A DNA stretch of 64,000 nt. It comes from Combretum micranthum. Its lineage: Eukaryota; Streptophyta; Magnoliopsida; Myrtales; Combretaceae. A program made the translations under genes and the position numbers. Shown piece after piece: positions 24,401 to 37,379 of this stretch (position 1 is its first letter; every line of letters begins with the position of its first letter). Where the stretch lies: NCBI GenBank assembly GCA_024138025.1, contig JAMXBD010000399.1:248001-312000 (forward strand). Reading direction: 5' to 3'. A model generated the notes under the pieces. It was not told the DNA's origin. It saw only the letters and a program-made list of their open reading frames with translations, and did no database searches.

Positions 24401-25037
24401 TGGTTATCTGATGGAACATGGGAGAGCTTGATTCCCACCATAATGTAGTACATGGAATATCTTATATCCTAAGTATTTATTCACTTACATACTTTCCTTG
24501 AGATTATTTGACATTGAGCTATTATTGGAAATTTGTATTGTTGATTGACATTATAGCTTTGTTAAGATTCTAAAGAGATATGTATTGGTTATGGTTGACT
24601 ACTGTCTTATTATGACGACATGTTGTGAAGTTGCATGATATGTGAATTAGGATTAATGAAGAGGGTCAAAGTGAGTAGACGACCATTGCTATGGTTGGTG
24701 CATCAATTGTGTGAACATGGTAGGCATACCATAATGTACTTGTTTATAAAGGTGAATTTTGTAATGAAGTGCGATTGCTAGTGAAACTAACACTGAAATT
24801 GCTCAAATAAAATGATGAGTCAACTTGCAATCACATGTGGAAGATTAGGTGTAATAAAAACAAGTTCGAAACTCAATCATCTAACTCAAGTTGATATGAT
24901 TAAAGTACTTCTGTGAAGTATCTCAAGATGAAGTAAAGAAGCAGATTATTCATGATATATAAATATATATATATTTGGAATGACCAACTCCAAACACTTA
25001 AAATACTCTAAAGAGGCAAAAACTTTATCTATCACTG
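24401..25037. other. Intergenic or decayed element, nothing recognised
   Basis: AT-rich sequence downstream of the Ty3 protease relic, where RT would be expected. No RT motif (such as F/YxDD) was found. A short (TA)n lies near 24958-24972. Confidence 0.4.
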
Positions 25038-25046
25038 ATTCCTTGG
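25038..25046. repeat. 9 bp target-site duplication, left (ATTCCTTGG)
   Basis: Identical to 25363-25371. Confidence 0.85.
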
Positions 25047-25362
25047 ATAAATTACATCAAAAGGTATCAATATTTGGGAGTAAGTTTATTTAAGAAATCA
25101 ACATTTTAAATATTTGAGGAAAAAGGTATCAAAGTTTTACAAAGTACGTCAAATAAGGTATTAACAATTGACATTAATGAAAATATAGGAAATTTAAAAA
25201 CTAATCGAAACATTGATATCTTAAATAAACTTTGCAAAACATTGATACTTCATTTGATTCACTTTATCAACACATTGATTCCTCGTTTTAACTACTTGAA
25301 ACGTTGATAGCTTAAACGAACTTACCTCCAAACATTGATACCCTCTAGTATAATTTACCCTA
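25047..25362. mobile_element. 316 bp MITE with terminal inverted repeats, probably Mutator-type
   Basis: The left end ATAAATTACATCAAAAGG and right end (reverse complement TAGGGTAAATTATACTAGAGG) begin inverted repeats of about 55 bp, sharing GGTATCAAT, TTTGG, GTAAGTT and TTTAAG. Perfect 9 bp duplications flank it, the length made by Mutator-like transposases. No coding capacity. Confidence 0.85.
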
Positions 25363-25371
25363 ATTCCTTGG
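25363..25371. repeat. 9 bp target-site duplication, right (ATTCCTTGG)
   Basis: Matches 25038-25046. Confidence 0.85.
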
Positions 25372-27804
25372 TGGAGGTGCTTTCAAGTTTTTTGAATTCT
25401 TAAATTAATGCATGATACAAGTCTTGAATCAAGAGCCCTTTTCGCAAATTCGAGGGAGAATCTTTAACACCTACAAGTAATGATAGGAAACAATATCTCT
25501 AACCACTTAAGATAAGGGAACTCAATGATTAGTTCAAAGAATTCTTCATGACAATTTAGCTTTAATTGATCCATTAAAAACTACTTTGAGCATACTAGAA
25601 GCATAAGATTGAGGGTAATTGCATTCTAAAAGGGACTCAAGCCATGAAGAAAATATAGATGAAGCACTTTTTGAGGGATGCATGAGTCAAGAACATGGGC
25701 ATGCACTTAGTCGTGTATCCTACTAAAAAGGTTTTGAGAGAACATGTTTTCCATTATGTAGCATTCATTAAAGAGAAGCAGGAATTCGAAAAAGCAAGCG
25801 ATTTTCTCAACAATGCACTTCTCATATTTTTATCTTATTATTAAATATTTTCACATTTACTTTCACATATTTTTATGTTATTATTATTTAAGGATGTTTT
25901 TTTAGTATTTGCACCCATGCCCCAAGGTTGGGACTAGCATATAAGCTTGTGACAAGATATTCGCATTATTACCAATTGAATGCAATTTTAAATTGTTTCT
26001 CTATGAGAACAAAATCTCGGTTCTTATCAATCTTCCGATTATGTCAATGCAACACTCGCTACAAAAGCACAAAAAAGAATAGTTTCCCATGATTGCAGTA
26101 GAATTTACCAAGGTACCATGAAACTACGCGCTAATGGAATCCCAACTGCAAACTCAGGTAAAATTCACACCTTAGGTTCTCACTTCGATGACCAAGACAC
26201 CAAGTTGAGCATCCCACCATCCTTATGATAGTTGACATTATGATTATCCTTTTTTACTATGTAAGCATCTTGGTTGGTCATATCAGCAAATCAATCCAAC
26301 GAACATAAAGTTGTTTTTCAAAAATTTCTAAAAAAAGCTAATAATTCTATTCAATTTCGATCATGACTACCAATATAAGGCAAGCATATCCATCGAAGTA
26401 GCCTAAAAAATGTTAAGTCATATGCTTTAGAGATTGTTAGTATCTATCTTACTCACATTTAATCTATTATCTAACTAAAGAAAAAAATCAGCAGAGCATG
26501 ATATAAGAAAAACACAGACTAAACTACAGTTAAACTTACTTATATGCATGTTTTTAAGGTAAACTTTATAAGATAAGTTTGTTAATGCAATAATGAGATT
26601 ATCATTACTTCACCAATCCTCATCATATGATTTCTTAACAAACTCAATGAGTTGTTTGCTTAGTATACTTGTACTGTTGATTCACTGAAGTAAGTTAAAG
26701 CCTCTCTTAATGTCAAGAACTTTAAATCTATATTACCACTGGAATCTTTTTACAAGCTATAAGCAACTTAAACCCATAAAGATTAAGAATCCTTCGATTA
26801 AAACTCATTTTAATGAATTTACAATCAAGTAATAAAAAGTGTCACCATCCTTATCTCCAAATGATTATGAGCAACTTCATTAACAACGTATATCTATTCA
26901 AAAAAAAAATTTCCCAATTTATTCAGTTGAAATCATATATGAATCTACATGGTACACTCACATAAACTCACAAATTAAGATTTGAGCTACTAATAACAAG
27001 TACCCAAACAATATTCAATTAAAACATGATGAAATCACATTAATCAAGTCTTAGATTCACAAACCCCAAGCTAAAATTATTATTTGTCCATGGATATCAA
27101 CATTAAACACAGATTCATAAGATAACATGAAATAAGGGTAAATGTCACTAATTAAGCACAAAATCTTACAAAAACAAATGTTAGGTTAATATGGATTTAT
27201 CTACAAAACTTGAATTTCTCATAAAAGAAAAGTTTCTCTCACCATAAATTATCACTCTAATATATTCTATGTTAGAAATTTGTGTACAATATAGTTACAA
27301 CATCTGTGCATGCTTATTTATATGCGTCAGGTATAGAAATCATGAAGATTTTACGCTAACATGGAAGATTATTTATAACAAACTTTATACAAAACTCTAT
27401 ACTAGTTATTTTAAGACAGGGTCGCTTTTCATGGATAGAATCATAGCCTCAAAATTAGCCATGGTAAAAGTCGTGTTGAGTCATGTGAAGCACAATTTTT
27501 TTAGCTCGTATTGCAATCAGAACCGTGAACGCATTTTAGGGAGCGATTTGCACTTTTACCTTATATTTTTGCCCTTGGTTCATTCCTTGAAGGCATGGTT
27601 TGATTCTGTCTTCAAATATTCTTGTTGTTTTCCTCCAATCCTTGTTCAAATCACTTTATTTCTTCCTTTAATGACATCTTAGAGCTGAAAAAAATAACAA
27701 TTAAATAATACTAGCACGGGTTTATTGGAATTTATCAAATAAAAGATCAAATAAAGCATGAATTCCTATAAATTGAATAGAGTGTAAATAAGTTATCAAG
27801 TTTG
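25372..27804. other. Intergenic sequence, probably old repeat relics
   Basis: No gene recognised. 27269-27682 is open for 137 codons on the plus strand, but its amino-acid make-up (many aromatic, Cys and Leu residues) and the absence of any known motif do not support a gene. Confidence 0.4.
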
Positions 27805-27985
27805 TTTGGATGATCTATTTTTCATCGGTATTTGTATCGTACCTATTCATATTAGTATGTTTGATCGATTTATGAGTAAAGATGTTTTTTTTCATCGGTA
27901 TCTATGTTTGACAAATAGTCTACTTGAAAATAACAAAAAGATAAAGCCAAAACGATAAATAAAAATAATGAAACAAAATATTTCA
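27805..27985 (+). repeat. Small dispersed repeat, copy 2 (MITE-like)
   Basis: Matches the reverse complement of 12583-12770, including TTTGATCGATTTATGAGTAAA and TACTTGAAAATAA. Confidence 0.6.
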
Positions 27986-29070
27986 ATAGTGTTTGATGTA
28001 CTTGAATCGAAAAATTCTATGCCCCATCATTAATTTCAAGGAAACCAGTCTCGTTTACTATTCAACATCTCAAATTCATACCCATCATGACCACACCATT
28101 AGAATAGTTAATATATCAATTACTATATTTATTTTAATAGTTTAATGATTGATTGTACAATAAAACTATATAAGTTCCCTACTTGAATCATATTTCATAT
28201 GTTTAGATTTTCCTCTTGTGACTAAATGCAAAAGTATCGGTTTCATCTATTGAATATATAATTTTTATTATTTAAAATAATTTATAAATTTAATGAGAAT
28301 ATTATATAATAAATATATTTAATGCATTAATAAATACTACATAACTAAATATATTTAGCAATATTGAATTAGCATAATTTTGTGTTTTGGTTGACAATGA
28401 AAATAGTAAGAATTTGCGGCTCATAAACTTCACCATATTGAATAAGGGGGGAACTGAATTTTAATTCAACGGGAATGTAATAAGGTTGTAATGGCCATTA
28501 CGGTATGCACTTGGTGTAAAAAACATAACAAAACATTATTAAAGTAAAAGGTAAAATTCTATAATGCCCTTTTTCTTTATTACGAGAAATGATAACTGCA
28601 TAGGTGATATATCCAAAACTTGAGTATTTATGACAAAGTTGAAAATATTTTCAAGACAAGGGTATTTATGATAAATTTGGAAAATAAACCATTGAATGAT
28701 AATTCTGGGTGTGGGAACATGAATTGCTATTCATCATTTTATATAATATTAATTTATTATGAATTACCATTTTCCTTAAGTGAACAACGTAATAGCAACT
28801 TTATATAGAACAATGAGACAATGAATAACTATTAAGTGAATCGACTATTAGTCTTCATCACGTTTCTTTCACCAATACATTATTTCAAAAATGAGTTCTT
28901 TGTGGTGTCTCTTCTTTTTACATAAATCTTACCCTTAATTTTTTTTTCTAGGGATGCATTCCTCAAATTCTTTTAATGGATATCCTTTACTTGCAAGCCA
29001 TTATAGGAAATTACTAACCACTTAACAACTACTATGAGAAAATTTTGGCTTTTGTAGGAAATTTATGCCG
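27986..29070. other. Intergenic sequence, no gene recognised
   Basis: AT-rich; short open frames only. Confidence 0.4.
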
Positions 29071-29456
29071 TGTTTGGTACTTAGGAATAGACTAAAATTG
29101 AAATCGCGATTTCGGATTCCATTCTATTTCCCATGTTTAGATGTACTTATAGAAGTTGAAATCGTAATTCCTTGCTATTGATCATTTTAGCTTTGAAGGA
29201 GAATTTAATTCCACCTTTTGAAAGGCGAATCACAATTCCATTACAACTTTATTAATTACATGTAGTGTAATAACTTTTTTTATCCTATTATGTATTGACA
29301 GTTTGCATTTATTGCTAGAGAAATTTTTTACAAATATACTCGATAGCATTCCATTCCATTCCATGTACACTTCCAAACATAGAAATGGATTTGTCATTCT
29401 GAAACTTTTCCATTCCAATTCGTTCCAAATCATTTCTTTCGTGTACCACATTTGAC
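29071..29456. repeat. MITE-like repeat, copy 1 (TGTTTGGTAC family)
   Basis: It begins TGTTTGGTACTTAGG and ends CGTGTACCAC, with near-inverted ends around GGTAC/GTACC. Internal GGAATGG/CCATTCCA words repeat. The same arrangement, including CCATGTACACTTC and AAACATA, occurs at 45491-45844. Confidence 0.65.
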
Positions 29457-29566
29457 ATTAGTTTTTGCAGAAATATCCCTCCCCCCCAAGTTCTAGTGGT
29501 GATAATTGAGTAAGAAAATTAGATGGTTGAAACTTTAGGTTGAAAATTGGAAAATAAAAATTTGAC

Positions 29567-30475
29567 TTTTTTTTTATCAAGAAAGGGTCAAACTCACCTA
29601 AAATTACAAAGCACAAATTCTAGGATATGTCACGCCTATTACATTTTTAATTAATGGGTCATTCATAAAAGTAGGCTAAACATGTAGCATTTGTACACCC
29701 AATGTTTGCTCAATAGCTTCATTTGTTAGCATATTGGCATACAAATTTGTCTCTCTATAGGTATGAACCACATCTGTATTCCAATCTCTATCCAGTAAAG
29801 GATCCCACAGATGAGCAACCCTAAGAAATTTTATCGAACTAGCCATATCAGACAATGAGAAAATTGTTGCAATACAAGCTAGAATAGAAGAATTAAGGTA
29901 TTTGCTCAAAAAATCCAGTTCCATCCACTTTGGTTAGATACACAGAATCTCACTGTAGCATCTCTCTCCCTTCAAGCACATCAGACATAATATAATCAAT
30001 TTGGTTTATCCATCCCCAACCATTTATCATACTAGAACAAGATGCGTTTTCCATCATAAACTATCTACATCAATTCTTTCAGTGCTATATCCCATACTTT
30101 AGCTAGATTATTCCAAAGATGTGATGGTCGATGAGTTGGAACAAACTGAGAAGCTATGATATCTGGAACTTTGTATTTAGCTTATAACAAATTAGCCCAA
30201 AGAGCATTCAAGCCAGAGATAATACCTCAAGCAACTTTAACTAAGAGAGCGCATTGAATTATGTTGTCTTTCTTATACTAAGCCTCCACATACTTTAGGT
30301 TGGCAAATTATATCATAAGAAACCAAATTGATTTTCCTAGTAGTTGAATTTGATCCCCAAATAAAATTCATCGTGGTCTTATCTATATTGTCGCAAACTC
30401 CTTTAGAAACGTAAGTTGGTTGCATAATGAAGGTAGGAGAGCCAATAGAACAAATTGGCACAACATATTCGGTTA
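29567..30475 (-). pseudogene. 5'-truncated LINE (L1-type) relic: RT end and RNase H
   Basis: On the minus strand 30273-30461 reads as the end of a plant LINE reverse transcriptase (FIMQPTYVSKGVCDNIDK, then MNFIWG, then KPKVCGGL-like QPKVCGGL). 30050-30250 resembles the zinc-binding segment after RT (SHLWNNLAKVWD). 29676-29924 resembles the C-terminal RNase H end (DWNTDVVHTYRETNLYANML). A poly-T run at 29567-29575 on the plus strand fits the element's poly-A tail. Several stops interrupt it. Confidence 0.82.
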
Positions 30476-32371
30476 TTGAATAGTAATTTTGACATTGTCA
30501 CTATTTTTTAGTGTAATAAAAATTTAGTTATGTATGATAATAATTGTGGTTTATCTCATTTTTTCTTCAAAAACTAAATTTTTTATGAGACACAAGGATA
30601 GTAAATTGAATATCATTCACTCAGGAATAACATGTGTTTCCCAATCATATTTAAAAAAATTACTTAAATAATCATATAATTTGAATTACGCAAATATTGG
30701 CTCAAATCACAAAGACGATGCAATTATTTTTTACATAGAAATTGCATGTAAGACATGCGATTTAAAATCTTGAGCACAAAAATTGCTAAATCATATCTAA
30801 TAAATGCAAATTACTATAAAAGAAAAATCTCATATTTAATATGCGATTTACCATAATTGAAAAGTTTTCATATTATCATAAAACTTACAAAAATCACTTC
30901 TAAAATATGCAAAAACATGCATAAGAAAAGCAAAATCTTTATTAAACAAGTGATTTGGATCAGTATTTATATAATTATTTTAATGAAATCTTTATTTGTG
31001 TAATTAAACTGTTGACACATTGGAAACGGACAAATATGTTTGTATCATCCCTATGTGTGAACATTGAATGGTAATACTGTAAGTTGCTTGATACTTTTAT
31101 CCATATTTGAAAAAAAAAATAAAAAAAAAAATAAGATTTACCTTTCTAAGTCAAAATTATTTTACTTATTTTTAATAGTATTGAAGTATAATTCACGGTC
31201 ACAAATATGTAATGTATGTAGATTTACATCAAACTCCAAGCTATATGGCTTAGCATCTCCAAAGTTGGCATTAGTTGATAATAAGTTTGCATTTCAAAAA
31301 AGACAAAAGAAAATGAAACTGTTTATTTCAGATAAAAGCTTTAATACTAATAAAATCCTATTAAGAAAAAAGGTAGAATCACGTTTAGAAATTTAATGAA
31401 CAAATCAGCCATGATCAACAATTTTTTAGGTCATAATGCAATAATCCCTAGAATAATACATTTTTCTATGGAAAACATATTTTATGAGCCTATATCTTTT
31501 CTGTTTTCTAGGATCCGGCAAAACAAATTCAAATGGAAGGTAAGGAATGTAAAAGAAACACCATAGTACACTAGATGCGTTTGTGAAACATTTAAAAGGA
31601 AGAGATGGAGAAAGAGTAAGGAAAATCGTGGAAACTAAGATACAAACATTCAAATCATGTATCATGATGTCCCCACAAGAGAAAATCCCTTGCAAAATCT
31701 TGCATGTGCCACCAAATTTCCTAGCCTTCACATTTGTTGAAAAATTACAAAGCACGTCTGGACCATTATGAAAAATCATATTGGCACTTGATTGGGGAAA
31801 AAAAAAGGAAAAAAAGGGAAAAGAGAAAGATTTTCTTCCATGTTTCCAGAGTAATTACAAAAGAGAGAAAACATCAATTTAAGATATCTTTGTTATCATA
31901 TCAGTTGACATTCTTGCATGACTAAAATGGGTCGTAATTATATATGGTTTGGACAACAGTCCCCCATTCTAGTGACCTTTTTCTTACTCCCTGTAGTACT
32001 TTTGACAACTTCAGCCTGCATAATTGTGAATAAATTTTGATAATATTTAAAAAGATAAGGTAAGTAAAGCAATCAAGTTGGAGGTTGCTTGAGATCTCAT
32101 CCAGAAACAAAGACGAGATTTGATTTGGTCATTGTTGATTTTATGAAGTAAAATGGACTTTCGGAAATTTAGACATGTCTTTCCCATTGCACAAATACCG
32201 TCAATTTTCCAACTCAGTTTTATAGGAGTAATTCCATAAAACAGAGTGTGTGCAAATTTCACTTTGTCCAATGAAGTTTACACGGCCACTTATCATAGTT
32301 TTATCACTCATTAATCCACGTGGCATATGATAATATCTGCATAACTTGTTATTTAATCAATTCATAAACAA
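30476..32371. other. Intergenic sequence, no gene recognised
   Basis: Overlapping open frames on both strands at 31064-31396 (+, 110 codons), 31426-31779 (-, 117 codons) and around 32047-32271 (-) match nothing I recognise. 31420-32290 has more even base use than its flanks and could be an old gene relic, but there is no motif to support one. Confidence 0.4.
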
Positions 32372-32376
32372 AGTCA
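32372..32376. repeat. Possible target-site duplication, left (AGTCA)
   Basis: Pairs with AATCA at 37375-37379 (4 of 5). Confidence 0.4.
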
Positions 32377-33041
32377 TGTATTAACTCCTTAGATTTTTCG
32401 ATAATTTTATTAATCTTCATCAACTGAAAATCAAACAAAAACCCTAATAGCTATACAAGTCAAAATAATGTGTTTAGATCTGGCAATCCTACGCTCTTAA
32501 CCCTAAAACAATAAAATCAAGATAATCATGAATTATGGTCAGTAGTCATATAGCGGAACATAACAAGATGAGATTCAGGAAAATTAAGGTTGTGTACCCG
32601 AATGAGATCAGTTTTCAAAATTTGAGTCGAATTGCGGAATGGTAAAAATATTCCGATAATACTGTTAGACTCGTAATTATATGAGGATTCATAATATAAC
32701 AGTTTTAGAATTTTTTGATATTTAAAAATATCAGATATAGCTTTTTATGCATATTTTTATTACTATCGATAATTATCTTATTTACTATTTATTACTATTC
32801 ATTACCATTCTCTATTATTCATCTATCTCTAGTTTTCCTTACAACCTATACAACTATTTTCTTACAATTTTCATTTCAAATATAACTTTACATCTCTCAC
32901 ATCTTACTTTTATTAATAAAAATACAAAAAAATTAAATATCTCTCCCTCTCTCCCTCAAGATAGCCGACCCCTCCCTCTTTCACTTATATTTATTTTAAT
33001 TTTTACTTATTTAATTAACACAAATTATCTTCCACTTTTTC

Positions 33042-33049
33042 TATAAATA
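33042..33049 (+). promoter_or_regulatory. TATA box of LTR copy 3
   Basis: TATAAATA at the same relative place as in copy 1, about 665 bp from the LTR start, after the C-rich block. Confidence 0.55.
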
Positions 33050-33928
33050 TACCCCTTTTTTCCATTTCCTTCACACCTTTCTACACTACCATTACTATCT
33101 CAAAATCTCTCCAAAAGTTCTCTAAAAATCTCTCTAGTTTCTTCTTCTTCTATAGGTAATAATCAAACCTTTCTTTATATTCATTTGCTTAATATGAATA
33201 TAGTATGTGTTTTCTAAACCCATGAAGGTTAGGAAAGCAACAATATGTTCATACTTTATTCTTGTCATATATCTATTTTTCTTTTATGTTGTTCATATTT
33301 ATATCTAACTAAATATATCTATGTAGATATATATATATATATATCTTTTAGAGCATATAAGCTCACTTGTTATTGCAATTTATTTTCATTACAATTTATT
33401 TACCTTCCTTGCAATTTATTTACTTTCATGTTATTTTAAGACTAGTCTTTCTATCTTAGACTTGTTCTATCAAGTCAAAACAATTTTCTTGTTCTTTTGG
33501 GACAAGTCTATTCTTAGTCCTGGGAAGCCTTGAAGAAACTAAGGCTCTCAATAATGGACTAGGAAGCCTTGATGAAGTTAAGGCTCCCAATACTTGACAA
33601 TTATTATTATTATGCTTATTTATTTCTTATATTCCTTATTATCTTATCTTGTGATATTCTTATCTTTTTATAAACTATATAATCATATTCATACATGGCT
33701 AATATGTTGTTGTCCGAATAAAAACAAATCTTTTTATGGAAGCCTAAACTCCTAAAATTTTATCACTTAACAAATATTTTTCACAAAAACTTAGAAGGAT
33801 GTTTTTTAACAAGTTCCTTTCAAAAATTTATATAAGGCCATCATGAAAATTCAAACTATTGGTAAAGAAATTTCTTCAAAGTCTAAAATACTTTCTTTTC
33901 AAAAGACAACATAGAAATCTTGATATAT

Positions 33929-33933
33929 AGATG
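33929..33933. repeat. Target-site duplication, left (AGATG)
   Basis: Identical to 35459-35463. Confidence 0.85.
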
Positions 33934-35458
33934 TGTTAGATTCTCTTAAAATAGGTTTTGATGATAACAAAAGAGTAAAAATGATAACTAATTAGTTCAT
34001 TAAGTGTGTAGTATCAAGTTAAAGAGAAAGAAGAAATATGATGAGAAGTATTCGAAATCCAGAATGTTTTCTAGAAGGTTGTTAAGGATAAAGAATTTTT
34101 CTAGAAATCCAGAACCTTTTACAGAACCTTTCATTGCACTTTTGACAGCAGCTCTATATCACGTGATTTTCACTGTTCATCTTCTCCAACTTGATGCAAA
34201 TCATTCCAGTTCGGTACAAAAACGAATCTTGAAGACCTAGCTCCGAGTAAATGAGTTTATTTGGGTAATATACTCATTTATTCCACTTAAGTTGGTTTAA
34301 TCCAAGGGGATTTAATGTTTTCATCAAAGTTTCTCTCTCATCAATGTCTTCAATGATGGAAATCTTCATGAATAATACCAGACTTTGTTTGGACCGATTC
34401 TACACGTTTTTCTCCTTAAGATAAGATTTATCAGTTCTATAATGTCCAAGACATCTATTTTCATGGGATTTTATCTAGAAGATTAAAAAGAAGATAAATG
34501 TTACCTTAGATAGGATGAGGAAGAAGATCACAATGAACAAAAATACAAATAACAACTAGATTTTTTTTGCGAAATCAAACAAGGCTTATCATCATCCTTG
34601 TTACAGAATTTGAATTTGAAAAAGGATAAAGCTCACAAGATTTCATCCGAGGAATACAAGGATAAGCTATCCACAACTTGCAACCAATTTTGAAGATCAC
34701 AACATAATTTGAATTTGAAAAACGTATAAGGAAGAATAGATTTTAGCCAAGATATTTAGAATATGAATCTATCCTCCAAACAAGTACTTGAACGTTATAG
34801 AAGATGAAGGATATATGAGTTACACAGAGAGAGAAAAGAAAAAAATCGAAGGAAAAAGAAGAAGGTGATATTATTCACGCACAAAAAAAGAAGCTCTTTT
34901 TTCTTACCCAGAATTACAAAACAAAACTCATAACAAAACCCAGAAGTTTCATTTTGCCTAGAATATTCATAATTTCTTCGTACGGTTCAACAAGCGAGCT
35001 GATTTCTTAGCTTTCATTCTTTAGCTCGGTGATTTAAATATTTTATCTTGTATAGAAGGAACTTGTTGTTGCCTTCTCTTTTGATAGTTAAGTTACCAGT
35101 TTAGACTCTCTAGATTGGTTGTGGCTAGAGGATAGCTGTGAGAATCAAGCAGAGAGAATTGTACAAGCTTGTAATTTGTTTTGGTTGGATATAGTGGAAC
35201 AAAACCTGTAGGATAACGTGGTCCCCGGCTCGAAGCTGGAAGAGTGGACTGATGCACAAGGTGGAACCACTATAAATATATGCCTGATTTTCTTATCCCT
35301 TCTCTATTTATATTTCCACAGTTTATTTTATTGCTATTTAATCATTCATATTGTTCTCTTAACTTAAAATCAAAGGGGATTGTTTTTAAAAGGCAAAAAT
35401 TTTAATTTTCTGAAATAATCAATTCAACCCCCCTTCTTGATTATTTTCGGGACCAACA
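33934..35458 (+). mobile_element. Solo LTR, 1.53 kb, copia type (SIRE-like ends)
   Basis: It starts TGTTAGATTCTC with TTTTGATGATAACAAA just inside and ends in a CAACCCCCCTTCTTG segment, then GGGACCAACA, a pattern I associate with SIRE-type plant copia LTRs. Perfect AGATG duplications flank it. No internal coding domain. It lies inside LTR copy 3, so it is the younger insertion. Confidence 0.87.
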
Positions 35459-35463
35459 AGATG
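35459..35463. repeat. Target-site duplication, right (AGATG)
   Basis: Matches 33929-33933. Confidence 0.85.
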
Positions 35464-37379
35464 ATAACTTAATACTATGCCAAATTTTTACCAACATTCT
35501 AAAGTAAGGGCTAAACAAGTTTTCAAGAAAATCAACTTACAAGTTTTAAGAAACCCACTTAGAAAAATAAAATCTGTCAACAATCTAAGAAAATAAATTT
35601 TCAAAAATAAACTCATTAAGTACTACTAAAGAAAACTTTTGAAACTCTATTTTTCAATTCCTAGAAATAAAATTGGTAAATAACTTAAAAGACCAAACTT
35701 TATTTCAATTCACTTTTGATAAACTGAAGAGTAAAATTATAGAACACTAAATTATGATCACCCAAGAATTTATAAGTCATTTTAACCATATAAAGAAAAG
35801 TTTAACAAATCAAATTTTTCAAAACTTAGGAAAGGTTATTTTATGGAAATTAATTAAATAAGACAAGACCTATAGCATCATGCGTAAATTATGAGTCTAT
35901 TTATGTACCAAAGAAATTCTTTTCAAATATATACATATTTAAGTTTTGCTTGACAAGCTTTGAGTGAAGAAAGGATTAGAAAATATTGTTTTTAAAGAAG
36001 GAATTTTCGTGGTAGATTTGTACCCCTTTAATCTAAGACCTAAATGACTTTTTATAGTAAAAAAAACCTTAGAAATGGATAGATCTTTTCGAGTAGGTAG
36101 AAGATGATACATAATATGCAAAATTCCGAGTTAAAATTAGCAAGTTATGGCCATTTTAAGTAGGAATTTTCACAAATCCGATTTTTACGGCAATTAGAGA
36201 TAGACCTAGAATCTTTAAAGTAGAAATTCTATGAAAAACTCATTTTGGGTATATCATCTTATTTAGGTGAAGAAGGAATCGATATTGCTTTCCGAAAGAT
36301 TATTTCGATTAGGAACGATTGCTATAGAGTAAGCTAACCCCTTACTAATTACATTTCCTTGAATGTGCTTGTAAGTAGTGGCACTAAATATTAAGGAAAG
36401 ATAAAAGAATAAATGTTGTGTGTGAATTAGATGCATGTTGAATGAAGTGGTTGGTAAATATGAAGCTAAGTATATCGAAAGAAGGTTTGATGAATAATTT
36501 ATGCTCCCTTGTAATGGTATGATGAATATTGTTTAGTCACATTTAACTTGAAATTAACAATAATTGGATAAATCAATATTAAAAACGATTCATGCATAAC
36601 ATATTGTGAGTCACATCTATTTTTTTGCTACTATTCTTTGTGTGAGGAAACGTGGAGTTGTAGTAGTGACTAATAGTAGCCGAAAAGTCTACATAGGCAT
36701 ATAGGAGCCGGTAAGTCTGCAAATATTGATGGTCGAATGGGCCGGTAACCACCTAACCCCTAATATGAAGGGCGTAAAATCCATGCTATACATGGTTTCC
36801 GATTAATCATGTGTATTTTAATTGCTCGTGTGATTGCTACATACACATATGATTGTTAAATACTTGTATGATTTATGGAAATGTTTTGAAGAAGGGAGTT
36901 ATCTTACTAAGCTAGTTTCGCTTATATCCTTATAGCTTTGTTACAGTTTGACTACTTGTGGTTGGCACCAAGGAGGCCCTTTGTCAGGTACGAGCCAAAG
37001 TTACTGAGTTTTTGGAAGAAGTTTACATATTTAGTTTTTGGGTGTAGACTTCTAAGAAAAATCTCTATGGTGGGCTTTTGATATATTTATATATGTTTTT
37101 AAGTCGACTTAAAATAGCAAGACTTTAAGTATGGGGGAATGCCCCTAAGAAGTTATAAGAATTTTGAACTTAATGATTACTACATGGTTATCTTTATAAA
37201 TTCTTGCATGCTTTTATTATCTGCTTAGACATAATATCCCTTTGAGTCTCCTACTATATTGGAAGTACACCTTACACATAACGTTAAAGCTCTTGCATAC
37301 TGAGGTAGTCATTTATCAGCTTTAATATTATGTGCGGCAGATTGCCATGTTTAAGGTACCGTTCAGAATGTGATAATCA

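Larger units (their letters stand above)
32377..37374 (+). mobile_element. 3.47 kb LTR family, copy 3, with a nested 1.5 kb LTR
   Basis: Diverged homologue of 3142-6615. Shared landmarks are a GTACCCGA segment (32595), the CTATTCATTACTATTC-type pyrimidine block, CTCTCCCTCTCTCCCTCAAG then CCGAC (about 32940-32970), TATAAATA (33042-33049), GAGTTAAAAT with AGCAAGTTATGGCC (36128-36155) and GGGCGTAAA (36770). It ends near GAATGTGAT. Without the nested insert and its extra duplication it is 3468 bp, against 3474 bp for copy 1. Both ends are eroded, so they are approximate. Confidence 0.72.

Noticed and set aside
27269..27682. 137 codon plus-strand frame as a gene
   Set aside because: No recognisable motif, composition typical of random AT-rich translation, and it lies among repeat relics.
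31426..31779. 117 codon minus-strand frame as a small gene
   Set aside because: No signal, domain or family resemblance and no supporting splice or promoter signals, so it is left as unassigned.
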